DNA of 25,815 bases from Elysia marginata (GCA_019649035.1 BMAT01001291.1:106221-132035), one strand, 5' to 3'. Shown: positions 1 through 11,560, counted from the first letter of the stretch. Notes: generated from the sequence alone by a model not told the origin. Numbers and translations are program-made.

Positions 1-900
1 TATACCTTTTTAATTGCAGTCTCGGGCAACAAAATGTATGCCTATTGTTCCGATTCGCTGCTAAGGGTTAGATAAGTATGTCGGATTGTGAAAATTTTAA
101 TGCATTAATAGCAACGTGAGAATTTCCCACCCCAGGAAAGGTTGTCTTTTCCTCCAACTTAATGTTCTAATATTTTAACGATTTGTTTTTTTACATCATT
201 ACCATGACCAAGTTTTATTTTGTATTCCAAATTTGTGATAAAAGGCACCTTGTATACAAAGTGTCTCTGTGTTTTAATGAATGTGTTCATGAAAAGGTAA
301 CTCACGCCTAACATGATCAGTTGTATGATGCATGATAGCTTCTGATTCCCTCAGTGACTCTTCTACGTGTACAGAGAATGTGTTTTGTTTTTTCTTTGTA
401 ACCATATTGGTTACGGTTTCCGTGGCGATACAAAATTTTAATTGAATAGATAACAGGGCATTCCTATGTCGCCAGCTTAAATATTTTAGACTTGAGTCCG
501 CAAGTCAATTTTATAGAACCATTAAATTGAACAAAAATTTAAAACACGAAGTATTTTTTAGATTAGAAATATATTGTTTGACCTGATCCCGACGTGGGAC
601 CTATTGGCTACATACACTCTCATTCAATTCCTTGAAGATTTTTGTGTAATAAAGAGCTAAACAATTTGTAAACTTGATCATCTCAAATAAGGCAATACAG
701 TTGATACCGGCAGCTCCGCCAAGTAGCAAATAATATGAATGCGTTTTAAGCATATTTATAAACTTAATGTCACTGGCGGTGCCAGCTCGAAAAAAAGATC
801 GCGTGACAGGAAACAATAAAATCGACCATAGCAAAATTTTGGCTTGCTGCTGGTCATTCAGACAACATTATTTAACCTTCAAGTCTTTCATTGAACGCTG
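1..900. other. AT-rich spacer, no gene seen
   Basis: Both strands are broken by frequent stops and no homologous motif is recognised. The only local structure is a short palindrome at 398-414, with arms GTAACCA and TGGTTAC around TAT. The two short frames at 601-834 and 767-970 overlap on opposite strands and look like chance. Confidence 0.6.
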
Positions 901-913
901 TGTCCTACAAACT

Positions 914-959
914 CATCAACTTCGCGAGCTTTCGTGTTCAAAGAGCCGCGAAGTTGATG
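914..959. other. Stem-loop with 13-bp perfect arms
   Basis: CATCAACTTCGCG at 914-926 is exactly complementary to CGCGAAGTTGATG at 947-959, with a 20-base loop. The loop base can add about five pairs (GCTTT with AGAGC, one of them a wobble). It lies in AT-rich spacer with no other GC-rich structure nearby. It could be a small structured RNA, a remnant of an inverted-repeat element, or chance. The inverted repeat itself is certain; a function is not shown. Confidence 0.6.
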
Positions 960-969
960 AAGTCGTATA

Positions 970-1815
970 AAACATCTCGCACGCCCTCTTACTTGAAAAA
1001 AAAATGTTTGTTTTGAAAAAGGCAAGATAAGACATTCATAAGATAAGTAATTTGGTCAAGCCGTGGCTCCTGTATGTCTATTCTCACATACACGAGACTC
1101 TGAACACCTCGTTATAAACGGATTATGACACTGGACAATGACACGAGCGAAGAGAAGTGTTGCCCTAGTCTAAACTGTGATTTGAATGTCTTACTTCCTG
1201 AGACAATGCACAAAAATATTCACAATTTGATAATAATAAACTTGATGTTATCGGCGAATATTTTAGGATTTTCCCCTTAACATGTAACAGTTCTCGCAGC
1301 TACCTGAACTAATAACCATCAGTGTAAAAAAATTTATCATAATCATTGTAGTGAGATCTTCAATAAAATGAAATCAAATTCGAATTTAGGTCCTATTACT
1401 GAAAATTTATTGACCGTATCTTTATAGAAGGTTCTTAATGTCAGTAACTTTGAACTTGGCTAAAATTAAAGAGCTGACATTGTTTTGGTATGTTGTTCTA
1501 TCTATGTAGAATATGAATCTTTGTTTCCCTAAAACTGACGTTAATAAAGGCATTAAAAGAAAGGGTAATTTAAAGCCAACTTGTTTGTACCGATAGAAAA
1601 GTACAATACTGTGTGAAAGATTTGAAACAAAATTTTCGATCTAGTTGGAATCGGCGTACACATGCATTAAGTTAATCTATAAGCTCTGTGAAAATCTCTC
1701 AGTCATAACTGTAACTTATCTCAGAGGGGATGTGAGCATTGGACCCAATATAATTATCTAGGGGGAAAAGTAAGAAAAGACAAGCTTGAGTAGAGGCCAC
1801 AAGGAAAAGGCGAAT
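970..1815. other. AT-rich spacer, nothing recognised
   Basis: No sustained open frame, repeat or motif cluster is visible here on either strand. Confidence 0.6.
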
Positions 1816-2125
1816 TGAGATAGAGATAGAGATAGAGAGAGAGGGGGGGGGAGAGATAGAGAGAGAGACAGAGAGAGACAGGCAGTCAGTCAGACCGATA
1901 GACAGAGAGAAAGAGGGAGCGAGAGAGATAGAGAGACAGACAGAGAGACAGAGAGAAAGAGGGAGCAAGAGAGTTAGAGAGATAGACAGAGAGACAGAGA
2001 TAAAGAGACAGGCAGTCAAACAGACAGAGAGAGAAAGGGGGAGCGAGAGAGATAGAGAAAGAGAAAGAAAGACAGACAGACAGACAAAGACAGAGAGAGA
2101 GAGAGAGGGAGAAAGAGAGAGAGAT
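1816..2125 (+). repeat. GA-rich compound microsatellite (GAGA/GATA/GACA)
   Basis: About 310 bases are nearly all purine on the plus strand. They are built from GAGA with interspersed GATA, GACA and GGCAGTCA-type variants, and a run of nine Gs lies at 1843-1851. The phrase ACAGGCAGTCA recurs at 1878 and 2010, which suggests expansion by internal duplication. The minus-strand frame across it reads as Ser-Leu repeats and is a low-complexity artefact, not a gene. Confidence 0.9.
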
Positions 2126-3300
2126 AATTATTCAAAATGCAAAGCTTTAAAGAAGCAGGCCTACCAAGGACAAAACCAATTCACACCTTTCCGCCCACCC
2201 ACAACCGGTTATCAAAACAGATCTTTTTACCTCAAAAGGAATTAGACAGGGCTCACCTTAGTGTCACGAAAGCGGAGAATATCCATAATTCTCGATAATT
2301 TGAATCTAATTCTCTTCATAAAAGCTTTTTAATACGCTCGTTATAGCTCCCTGGTTCGACAAAGAAACGGCGTTCTTCACTCGAGGATGTTGAGTGACAG
2401 AACATGATGCTGGGGTCATGTGATATCCACTAACAGCCCACCCTTCATAACCTGCCGGCTTGAACCTGGCCTTAACTAGAGAATAACTTAATAAAACACT
2501 ACAAATAAACAAAAAACAGGAATCCTAGCAACGTGTAAAAGTGCGCCTACACGGATTTACGGATTAGTTTTTTCTGTGAAACTACGATGAATTTTTTTTT
2601 TCGGTTTTCCCACGAGAGTTTTAAGATGTCAGGTGACAAGCGAAAGAGTTCTTAGTCCTTTGTCTTTTATCTCAAGTATTTTTATGTGTGCAAATTTTAT
2701 CACTGCTAATGTGGGCAAATAATCTTTGCTCCTTTACGTGCAAACTTCCTTGGAATTACTCTGGATTTAAACTTAATTTTGAGGCATAATTTATATATGT
2801 ATTATGGATGTCCAGCGGTTTCCTGCCTCTAAATGCGTATCGGTGAGCTACACCCTTATGCAGATACACGATATCAACTAAGGTCACCGTTACCGTAGTC
2901 TAGAATGTGATTAAACAAAATCTAATGGGTTTAATTTTATGCCTGAATCTACATAAAGAAAAATAAAGATAGGTTAACATTGCTGCAGGTTAAAACACAG
3001 GCTCTACACATTATTATTACACGTATACGCTAAAGTTAGTTCGGAGATTCAAATCAAGGTTTAGCTTTTACTTTTAGATCAAGTTCTAGAAGTATCTGAA
3101 GATATACCTCGTTAAACCAAGTTGAAAGACAAGATTGGTGAATAGAAATACGTGTAGAGAGATAAGAACCTGAGAGAATTTGTAATGAGAAACATGAAGG
3201 TTGGAGGGGGCAAGCCTGAGAGAGGAAAGAGGAATAATATAATAAATAGGTGGAGATGAGACTGGGGAAAACGAGGAGAAGAGGAGCGGAGCTGCTGGAG
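2126..3300. other. AT-rich spacer, nothing firm
   Basis: There is no supported gene. A minus-strand B-box-like sequence (GGTTCAAGCC, about 2454-2465) occurs here, but no A box at the right spacing was found, so it is not called as a SINE. The last 120 bases become purine-rich as they approach the next microsatellite. Confidence 0.5.
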
Positions 3301-3393
3301 GAGAAATAGAGAGAAAGAGAGAGAGAGAGATGGAGAGAGATAGATAGTTAGATAGATAGATAGACAGATAGATAGAGAGAGAGAGGGGGGGGG
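3301..3393 (+). repeat. GA/GATA microsatellite ending in a G run
   Basis: GA dinucleotides give way to GATA tetranucleotides (about 3340-3376), then GA again, and finally nine Gs at 3385-3393. All purines are on the plus strand. Confidence 0.9.
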
Positions 3394-5199
3394 AGTTAGA
3401 AGCGAGATATAAGAATAAAAATATTTAAGGAGTCAAAGTTTTACTTAAGAATAACTATCAAATAATTAAAGTTACTTAACTATATGTTTTGATACAATGA
3501 GGAAAAAAGTAATTGTTTATGCTTGAACCATTTTAAACAGATCAAAGAATGTCAACAAAACTGAATGATTAAAAAAAATTCTGGCGATTAGACAGCCAAA
3601 CAAATGGGATAGCAAAATAGAGATATTTATGCAGATGGTAGGTAGGTAAAGAGAGACTGAGAAAGAGAGAACAGAAAAAAATAGAGTATGATCAAAAGTA
3701 TACTAATGCCAAAATAGAGAAAGGCGTGGAAGCGTTCAGATTGCCTTAATTTTATTGCACGAAACATAGAAGATGGATAAAACATAGAGAAGCGAAACCG
3801 GTTGAGAGCTAGTCGTGATGAAACAATTGAAAAGTTAGAAAGGGAAGTAGAAAGACTGTTATCGCATTTCTTACCTAAGCAGGGTTGGATATTCCTACTC
3901 CTATAAAATAAAATAGGCATTCTGATGATTACGATAATTATCAAAGGCTCGTCCAAGATACATGTATTTCTAAACGACGCAAAATTTAGTAAGGAAAAAA
4001 AACAGCCGCAACACAAAAGAAGAGGCGTTATTTTCCCACAAATCTACCATTCCGTAAGCAAACCATAAATGCTCTTAGTTTCTATACCCTTCAGTGGCAA
4101 AAGATAATGATTGCTTTATAATTTAAAAAAATTCTTTCTCAAAAAGTTGCTTTGAAACAGTTATCTATTTGTTACTGACAGCAACTTGAAATGCGAACAC
4201 GTACCAGCTCACTCACGACACTAATGTTTTGATGATAATGACCTGGGCCACTTTAAGCTCTCTCCAACTGCTCACCTGTATTTCCCAGCACACAAGTCTA
4301 ATCGTGCTAAAGCGCTCACCCGAGATCCGGAGCATGCGCCCCTGTCAACGGGTGGCTGCGCTTGGCTGAAGAACAGAAGTTCAAGCTAATGGTCTCATTC
4401 TCTCACAAAACCCTCAACTCAATTGGGGAGATGGAAACCAGAGACTTAATTGATAAACAACTTAGTGAATTTGGAGTGAAAAAAAAGATGAAAGTAAAGA
4501 TTTTCATGTTGCTCTAAAAGAAAAGGGGCGGACTGCCCTGTTGACAAATTTTTTCCACTATTACTGATGGAATGGCTGCACATGTATTTTTATTGCCCCT
4601 TAATAAATGAATTTTTTAAATAAAAATTGAAAGATGGGCGGTTATAGAAATGTGGATGCATAGATTGTATATGGTACGAATTTAAATCGGGATTTGAGTT
4701 TATAATGTATATCTAAAAACCTTTTAAAAGTCACCACGATTGCCAAAGCTCAATCAAGAGTTTGCTGTTGTTTACTCTTATATTTGAGACAGAAACGAAA
4801 AGATACGAAGTGTCACAAAGTCGCAAAGAGAGAGTCATCGTGGTACATGTACAGGTTTCTCTCCATTGAATATTTGAAGGTCTAAGCACATGGGCTAGAC
4901 TGACCTTTGAAAACACCTGGTACGGAAACTTCCACAGAAATTGAGAGTAAGCCTTTTTATCATAGTTACTGTTCCAAGTGCCTTTTATATTAAGATGGCA
5001 TGACAATGAAGTGATTGATTAAAACATCTAAACCGCCTGGCATGTTAAAACATCTTGTGATTTTCCAACTAGTGTTTTGTAACTAACTTGAATTGAAATG
5101 CAAAAAAAAAAAAAGTATTAAAGAACCGATTTAACGGTGTGTAAATCTAAATGAAAAAGTTTTCCTAATTTAAAAAGCGTAAACACATGTTATTTTTTC
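3394..5199. other. AT-rich spacer with a small GC-rich patch
   Basis: No gene is supported. A GC-richer patch at about 4300-4375 contains one NRF1-like sequence, GCATGCGCC at 4332-4340. A 13-base A run lies at 5102-5114. The minus-strand frames at 3627-4016 and 4731-5006 show no recognisable domain, and their composition matches translated AT-rich spacer. Confidence 0.5.
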
Positions 5200-5218
5200 G
5201 GGGGGGGGGGGGGGGGGG
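5200..5218 (+). repeat. Homopolymer run of 19 Gs
   Basis: Nineteen consecutive Gs follow an AT-rich stretch (TATTTTTTC). Such a run can form G-quadruplex or triplex DNA, and its length is probably variable or poorly sequenced. A second run of 12 Gs lies at 5724-5735. Confidence 0.95.
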
Positions 5219-5968
5219 TTAGACAGCAATTGAACGTATTTAATGCATAGAGCATAGACCTTGAATGATCATGATAACTATAAACTAAACACACTTAAAT
5301 GAAACGAGGAAAGAACACAATTAAAGTGTGGACCATCATGCCTTCGATCTCTACCACTTTTTCAAAATCCTTACACAGATTTTTGGTAGCACCACCTTCA
5401 TCACATTATGCTTGTTGTCTTTCCACAGAGCCTTTCCCTCCAACATTATCCTTTTCCAGTGTATCGCGGAACATCTTTTGTGCCTAGAATGCTCTTTTAT
5501 ATTATACTTTCTCCTCACGCCTTTTCATTCTCAGGGAACAACCGCAGACTTTGAAATGGACATTCAACGTTAAATGCCTCTGAAACAAAAGCTAATCCTC
5601 TTGCTAATGGCTATGTCTCTTGCGATAATGGGTGCCTGCCTGCGGATAAAAAAGTATCTGTAAAGCATAGAGAGCGTACAGATATGAATTATATTATACC
5701 GTGAGACAGAATCTGAGAGTGTTGGGGGGGGGGGGTAAGACAAAAATAGAAAGGCAGAAAATGTGAAGAAATGAGAATGGAAAAATGGAAGGGGAGAGGG
5801 AGTATTTAAAAATTAATATAAACAGGCATGGGAAGGAACCTACACTCAAAACAAAAGCAGTTAAAATTAAAAAGAAAAAAGTAAGAGAAAAGTGTCAGAA
5901 GAGATAGAAAACATCATAGAAAGATAGAGAGTAAAGGAGAATGTTTTAGAGACAACAGGCGCACAGTA

Positions 5969-6014
5969 AGAGATAGATGAAGGGAGAGAGAGGGAAAGAG
6001 AGAGAGATAGATGA

Positions 6015-6060
<46 letters not shown>
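5969..6060 (+). repeat. (GA)n microsatellite with a duplicated GATAGATGAAGGGA unit
   Basis: The unit AGATAGATGAAGGGAGAGAG occurs twice, near 5971 and near 6005. The second copy runs into about 41 bases of pure GA. The opposite strand reads as Ser-Leu repeats and is not coding. Confidence 0.9.
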
Positions 6061-6062
<2 letters not shown>

Positions 6063-6109
6063 TGTGAGTGAATAGTCTTTTTTTCCTCAGTTAATTTAAT
6101 CGGCAAACC

Positions 6110-6630
6110 TCAGTAATGAGTACACACAGTGACCGGCGGGTCTCGTTCCGGTGCCGTTCTGGCGGAAGTGAAGCAGCATTAGCGCCCATGGGAAAAAAGG
6201 AGGCGGAGTCTCGCACAGAATGGAGAGAAGCAGAAAAGATCAACACTTCACTGAGAACCGTCCGATAAATGAACACTTTAGATTGGAAATCTAAATGCAC
6301 AAATCATGTTTGATGCGTGTACGCCTCACTCCCCGCGCGCGCTTAATTTATGTCATTTACCAGGTAATTACGCTGATTTCCTCTCCCCGAGCACTGCTCG
6401 ACGGGGGTCTTTAGAAAGTGGCGGGCAGGCAGGGCAAGCAGGGCTACCTGTGTGGGTTTACCGTGGGTCGGTCTGGAGTGTTTTGGTCCTGCTCTCTGGT
6501 GATCTATCAGTTCTCACAGCTTGTTGCTACTCTCCCCTGATCTCTGCTCACTCAGCTGAGGCGCTGCCGAACACGCATTCACCGAAGGGGTACTCACCAT
6601 CAGCTGATCAGCATTCTGGTGGCTGATTAT
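6110..6630. promoter_or_regulatory. GC-rich island, candidate promoter or enhancer
   Basis: This block is clearly richer in G, C and CpG than its surroundings. It holds an ETS-like GGCGGAAGTG (6161-6170), a GC-box-like AGGCGGAG near 6200, a CGCGCGCG run near 6336, and a TAATT-rich segment (about 6341-6375) whose CAGGTAATTA could be either a homeodomain site or a splice donor. A plus-strand ATG frame covers 6306-6626 (106 residues, rich in Ser, Pro, Gly and Ala, no known motif). A 32-residue minus-strand ATG frame covers 6091-6189. Neither is convincing as protein. Regulatory DNA is the favoured reading; a first exon is possible. Confidence 0.35.
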
Positions 6631-7940
6631 GATGCAAAATGTTTGTCATTGATTAAAAAAGTGCAACTAAAAAACAAAACAAGCGATGATTTTCCAAGAG
6701 AACCTCCCAGTAACTTCAACAAGCATTTATCTCGCATGGAAGTTGGTGTTCGCTTGTTATAATTAGCTCTATGATTAAAACTGCTTTTTATGGTTCAGCC
6801 TTCTAGCGACACAATCACTGTACCTAAGAGAAAATGTATTGCGTACCTAAGCAACAAGTCTTAGAAACGACCTAGATTCAAGGGTACATTTTTTGTTAAC
6901 AGTCAGTTAAGATCTCAGTCTACATGCAAGCCTTGTTGGGTCATTGAAACTATTCATTGAATTCATATATTCCTTTTATCCCACATACGTTTTATTTACA
7001 GCTGACAGATAGATTGATGAAGTTTACTACTGTTAAGGAGAGAAATAAATTATTCCTGTAGCTTGTTTGATCTGCTCTTCTCCACAAATCTCATTGAAAG
7101 GTAGTGAACATTAACCTGATGAAAAAAGTGCGACTTTTATTTTACGGTATAGAAAATTAAAAGGTCAGATTTAGTGTTAGCTATTTTTACATTGCCATAT
7201 CGAGTTCTAGAATTGAAGGGGTTGCATAGAAACTCCTTGCAGCAACAACCTAAACTGTACCATTACCGCATAAAACACCTATCATAGTGGGGAGGAACAG
7301 AAATAATGATAGAAATTTAAACAAAATCTGCTTATACTCAAAGGGTAGGAATCAAAAGCCAATGCAAAGCTATAAAAAGTATTGAACACTCATGATTCTT
7401 CATCCCCGCTCAGCTTCAGAATAAAGCAGTTTCATAATTGTTCGAATTAGAAGTAATGCCCAGTTAAATCGATGGATTATATTTAATGACAGCTCGCAAA
7501 TTCAGTTTTAGTGTTAGATACGTGAGCGATCTGTTCCCCACGATAAAAATATAGATTTACCGGTGGTTGACTTTGCTAATGTTTCAATTAAAGGCCACTT
7601 AATAGTTGTGAATGGGACTAGATGTATTGATATAAGGTGGAATAGTCGATCAATTTATCGAATTATCCTCAATCTTTGTATGCATTATTCCATAATCGTT
7701 ACGTAATAAATATTATTGCAATTGAACACGATTCTTGCGGAATCACAGCCATAAAACTTGTGGGGGAAATTGGAAATCGAAGTGTATAACTGAAAAAGAA
7801 ATAAAATGAAAAGGTCATAAAAGACTCTCGCTTTATTTCTGGTACAATTTTCTCTTCTGCCATGCGCGACTTTTTCTTTTCCACCCTACCCTCCCTTTTT
7901 AAACTCTTCAAACTACAGCTGTACTTCTCTCACCTCCTCT
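6631..7940. other. AT-rich spacer, nothing recognised
   Basis: No gene, SINE or strong inverted repeat is visible. The sequence grades into pyrimidine-rich DNA after about 7860. Confidence 0.55.
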
Positions 7941-7948
7941 TCCTTCGG

Positions 7949-8034
7949 CTATCTGTCAATCTATCCATCTATTTATCTATCTTTCTATTTCTCATCATAC
8001 CTATTCATCTGTCCATCCATCTGTCTATCTACCA
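7949..8034 (-). repeat. TCTATC/CCATC pyrimidine-rich microsatellite
   Basis: Degenerate CTAT, CCAT and TCTG tetranucleotides form a pyrimidine tract on the plus strand, opposite in polarity to the other simple-repeat loci here. Eleven Cs follow at 8126-8136. The plus-strand frame covering 7862-8332 is largely translated repeat (Leu, Ser, Ile, Phe) and is not called as a gene. Confidence 0.8.
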
Positions 8035-8139
8035 ATTCAGTTATCTATATGTGTGTGTTGTAGAATGTGGTAGATCTTATAAATGTATTGAGATCAAACC
8101 AGTGAATCACTTTTTTCCTGCACTGCCCCCCCCCCCTTC

Positions 8140-9110
8140 AAATCCAGCTTTGTTAACTGGCACCGAATCTATACATGTAATAAAAAAAATAGATTACCTT
8201 TATAAAATCTGTTTTACGCCCAGCCTTCTATTGGCTCTCTTTTCTCTTATTTTTCCCTCTTCTTTCTCTTTCCCAACTTCTTCCATAAGTTTTATCTGTT
8301 TGATTTTTTGTCGATTTATCCGTTACCTCTAAAGTATATGTATTTGTTTTTATTCTGGTCACTGTATTTAAAACACATTTGTTGTGTGTATGTGTGTTTA
8401 AGGTAGCGAATAGATTCAACGGGCATCTAACCACCTCCACATAGATTTCCACGAATGATTTGCCTCTCGTCGCCTTTAGGTAAAACCGAAAACATTACCC
8501 TTTCGGGTGACTGAGAACATAGCTATTGACTAAGTACAGGAAACTGAATCTCGAAAACATCAATGTCGAACTAAAGAACCGTGGTTTTATTCTTGCACCA
8601 TGCGGCTTTTGGAAAATCGAATCGCACATTAAAACAAAAGAGCCCTTAAGTTGTCAAGCGTCACACTGCGACTAGGGGTATTACAGAGCTCCCTGTAATG
8701 TTGGCAGATGATACATCATCATATCATTAAAGCTAGGATGAGGTGAGTTTCGGGTCATACACTAAGCCTTTATAGCCCTCAACACCACCAGCTTTGGCAG
8801 TCACGGGGTGAAAAGAAAGAAATAGAATTATGACAGGCAGAAAGGGAAAGGCCATTCTTCACGGCCTCTTTATTTTTCAACCTCCTTTGTTTCTCTCAAT
8901 TGTTGATCGAAAACTAACACCTTCTCGTTTCTTCACAAAAATAGCATTTCTTTTAATTCCAAATTTAAAAAACTGAAGCTAAATTAAATGATCAACAACT
9001 TTAAACGTATACTTGAAAAATACGATTTTCAAATGTATAAAGCTAAGAGTGCATGGTTTTTTTTTAAATCTAAAATAAGACAGAAGAAAACACAAATGGG
9101 AAAAGAGATG
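8140..9110. other. AT-rich spacer, nothing recognised
   Basis: No supported gene. The only structure is a tiny palindrome, GATGATACATCATC, near 8708-8721. Confidence 0.55.
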
Positions 9111-9122
9111 CACATCAAAGCG

Positions 9123-9168
<46 letters not shown>

Positions 9169-9171
9169 NNN

Positions 9172-9211
<40 letters not shown>
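9123..9211 (+). repeat. (GA)n microsatellite interrupted by an assembly gap
   Basis: Nearly pure GA runs on both sides of three unknown bases at 9169-9171. The gap probably marks an assembly join or collapsed repeat, so the true length is unknown. Purine-rich sequence continues to about 9480. The three overlapping frames across it are repeat translations. Confidence 0.95.
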
Positions 9212-9215
<4 letters not shown>

Positions 9216-9692
9216 AGCAGACAAAAACATTTCATAGAAACAGAGAAAAAGTTTTGTTCAAGTGTAGAAAACAATCTGATCAAAGGTGTTTAGCCAAAAA
9301 GAAACAGAAGATATAAGAACAAACAAAAAAGATTTAGATTCAAGGTATAACAGGCAAAAGAAAGAGAGGCAAAGAAGATAGTACGTAATGACAAAGACAG
9401 AGGGATAGACTGATAGAGAATTAAATAAAGTCAGATTAAACGAATAGAGAAAAGGAAAAGAACAATAAATGCAAAGATAAATTGAAATTATTCTTTATTT
9501 AAAATAATGCTCTAAACGCTTTTATTGGTTCCCCCGATATGCTATTACCAGTTCAATTTTCCTCTGACGCTATAGAGGAGCAGCAATTAAATGTCATCAC
9601 TCAAACATACTGGTAAGATCTTACAATGCTTATGAGAGCTGAGAGAGACGATAGGATGTGTGTGAACAACCTATACCAAGAAATAAGCACTG

Positions 9693-9760
9693 ATTCGCCA
9701 AGCTAGGGCTTGAACCCCGGCCTCTATAGCTTCAAGAATAGAGTGGGTACTACTGAATTA
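9693..9760 (-). repeat. tRNA-like SINE remnant, antisense
   Basis: On the minus strand the sequence reads like the 3' half of a tRNA. It has an anticodon-loop-like CTTGAAG and then GGTTCAAGCCC (9706-9716), which fits the pol III B-box consensus GGTTCRANYCC. The A-box side (CAGTAGTACCCAC) is degraded and the T stem pairs poorly, so this is not an intact tRNA gene. The downstream flank on the minus strand (about 9600-9690) may be SINE body, but no tail or target duplication was identified. Confidence 0.5.
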
Positions 9761-10200
9761 TGGGAGGAAACAGAAAAAGAGTGGAGAAGATAGAAAGCAC
9801 AGGCGATAGAAAAGACAAGTCTAAAAGTTTTTTTGAAATTAGAAGAAAATAATTGATGAAGCTGATGATATAAAGTGACAAAAATTCAAAATAGATCTGA
9901 GTCATACAGAGAAAGAGAAAAATTTATTTTCCTAGAAAAAAATGAGTGCGCTGTAGACATAGAACTAATTATAGAAGTACAACAAATATTATTGAAAAAT
10001 AGAGAAAAAAGACACCAGTTTTAGATTGATAGATTATTAGACAGTTTTTTAAGATTTCTATGTTAGACAGGTTAGGAATGGATCCAAAAAAGGCTCAAAT
10101 ATCTGCACTGTTCGGTCGTATTATAGGTAAATTTTATTTCATCATGCAATTAAAGAATTATCACAGAAACTGAACAGCACCCTGAGTTGTAAAGGGTAAA
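9761..10200. other. Purine-rich AT spacer, nothing recognised
   Basis: This is A- and G-rich single-copy sequence without a sustained frame or clear motif. Confidence 0.5.
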
Positions 10201-10204
10201 AATG

Positions 10205-11010
10205 ACTAGGGCCAAAGTCTAGCGAGCCCAAGTAAGAAAACCACGAGATGGCACAAACGAAGATGTCGACTCAAGTCACTGAATAGGTTCAGGTGGGTGT
10301 GGGGGAGGTTGACAAAAAAGAAGAGAGAGAGCGAAGGAGATGGCAGTGGAGGTGGGATAGTGATGTCAACCAGTCCATATTTCACCCGCAATGACCCCAC
10401 CAGCGGCCTCCGGGCCAAGACTTGTGGCCGCAGTTTACAAATGTTTTGCGAACGCTTTAGGATTGACTGGGCTTGATTAGGCGTCTCTAATTACTCTTTC
10501 TATCCGACCACCCGTCAGTGGCGACAATACAGACCCGACACAGCTCGCCAGGGGGCGCAGGGGTTGAGGGTCCTCAATCCATGAATCCAAGTGGTGTGGG
10601 TTTCAGGACGCCCAAATAACCCCACCGCGCCAGCCCTGTCCTCTGCGACCCAGCTCTTTCCCCACCTTACACTCTATCTAGCATCTTCTTGTATGCTCAA
10701 AATGTCAGCCTTTCCCCCCTTTCAACCGCCATCCCTGCCAACAGAGCAATCGGGAATCACATCATTTGCAAACAGAAAGAAAATAAAACACCCTAGCGGC
10801 AGGGGCTCGTTTTTCTATCTGGCATTTATTTAGGAGCTCAAGTATTTTATTAATAATAGCTTAAACATGCCGGTTATTTTTCAACAAACGCTGCCAAAGT
10901 GTCTGGAGATAAAAGTTGGCTATCATAGGCTGTAACTGTCTGTGCCACTTTTGTCGTCGGCGACATCTGGTCATTAATGCGTATCCTACCCATGTTTGTC
11001 CTGCTTGAAC
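10205..11010. promoter_or_regulatory. Motif-dense GC-rich island, candidate cis-regulatory element
   Basis: Composition changes sharply from AT-rich spacer. The block contains homeodomain-type cores (TGATTAGG, CTAATTAC about 10472-10495), a CTCF-like core, and further on an AT-rich element with ATTTATTTAGG and TTAATAATA. After that comes a GATAAAA site and the near-palindrome TGTCG-TCGG-CGACA (about 10949-10962). The frames at 10206-10418 (minus) and 10591-10833 (plus) are proline- and serine-rich with no recognised domain. I favour regulatory DNA over exon; this is inferred from composition and motif density only. Confidence 0.35.
10545..10560 (+). promoter_or_regulatory. CTCF-like binding site
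   Basis: AGGGGGCGC at 10550-10558 matches the central core of the bilaterian CTCF motif exactly. The five bases before it (TCGCC) fit the usual C/T-C-A-S-Y flank at four of five positions. One motif match is suggestive only. Confidence 0.4.
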
Positions 11011-11439
11011 AGAATAGGCTAAATATAATCATTATGATCATTGTTAACACGTTTTAGTTTGGGATCAACGTTGCGTGGCCATCTTATTAGATACTAACTG
11101 GGCCTTATGGCACCCATCAGAACCATTATTGTGTTTGTGTTTGCTATTTATAATTATTAAAACTGTCCTTGAGGCCTTAGAGCGGTGATGCTATTTTAGA
11201 AAACAAAGCACAGGTAGCGATGGGGAAAAGCCAGCAGCGAAATTACTATTGTTGTACAAGAATGTACTTTCTGAATTTTACATTACTATTTTAGGATGTG
11301 CGGCGTGAACAACTGAACATTTCTGAAACATTACAAAAACCAGTCCTGGTCTGAGTTTAAGTTTTCAAATTCCCTTAAAATTTATGATGTTTAACACCGA
11401 ATATGCCAAAGTTTGAAATGTAATTTATCAATCTAAAAG

Positions 11440-11560
11440 CATCAATGGTAGTAAGATATTTTTTAAAAAATCTAGCATAATTATTAATAAAAAGCAAGAC
11501 TTTCTGTCGTTGAAATCCTGCCAACGCATAGGTATTTCAAAAGTGCCAATACAACTACCA
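11440..11560 (-). pseudogene. Possible decayed pogo/Tigger-type transposase fragment
   Basis: On the minus strand, one frame at about 11474-11512 reads RQKVLLFINNYA. The block resembles the [RK]-x-[VI]-LLF-[IV]-D-N segment around the second catalytic aspartate of pogo/Tigger DDE transposases. Asn replaces the expected Asp, the His usually found shortly after is absent, and stops flank the frame closely. If the resemblance is real, this is an inactive relic. It rests on about eight residues and could be chance. Confidence 0.15.

Noticed and set aside
1699..2019. 106-codon minus-strand frame rich in Ser and Leu
   Set aside because: It is translation of the GA/GATA microsatellite; the same happens at 5867-6106, 8979-9293, 18734-18928 and 20705-20947.
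2440..2530. Minus-strand GGTTCAAGCC resembling a B box
   Set aside because: No A box was found 30 to 45 bases before it and there is no tRNA-like fold. A single 10-base match is not enough for a SINE.
7862..8332. Longest frame in the window, 156 codons, hydrophobic
   Set aside because: It reads through TCTATC-type repeats and pyrimidine-rich spacer. The apparent membrane segments come from CTAT, TTT and CTC codons, not from a recognisable family.
10395..10430. GC-rich GGCCTCCGGGCCAAGAC segment as a possible tRNA or SINE head
   Set aside because: It fits neither the A-box nor the B-box consensus.
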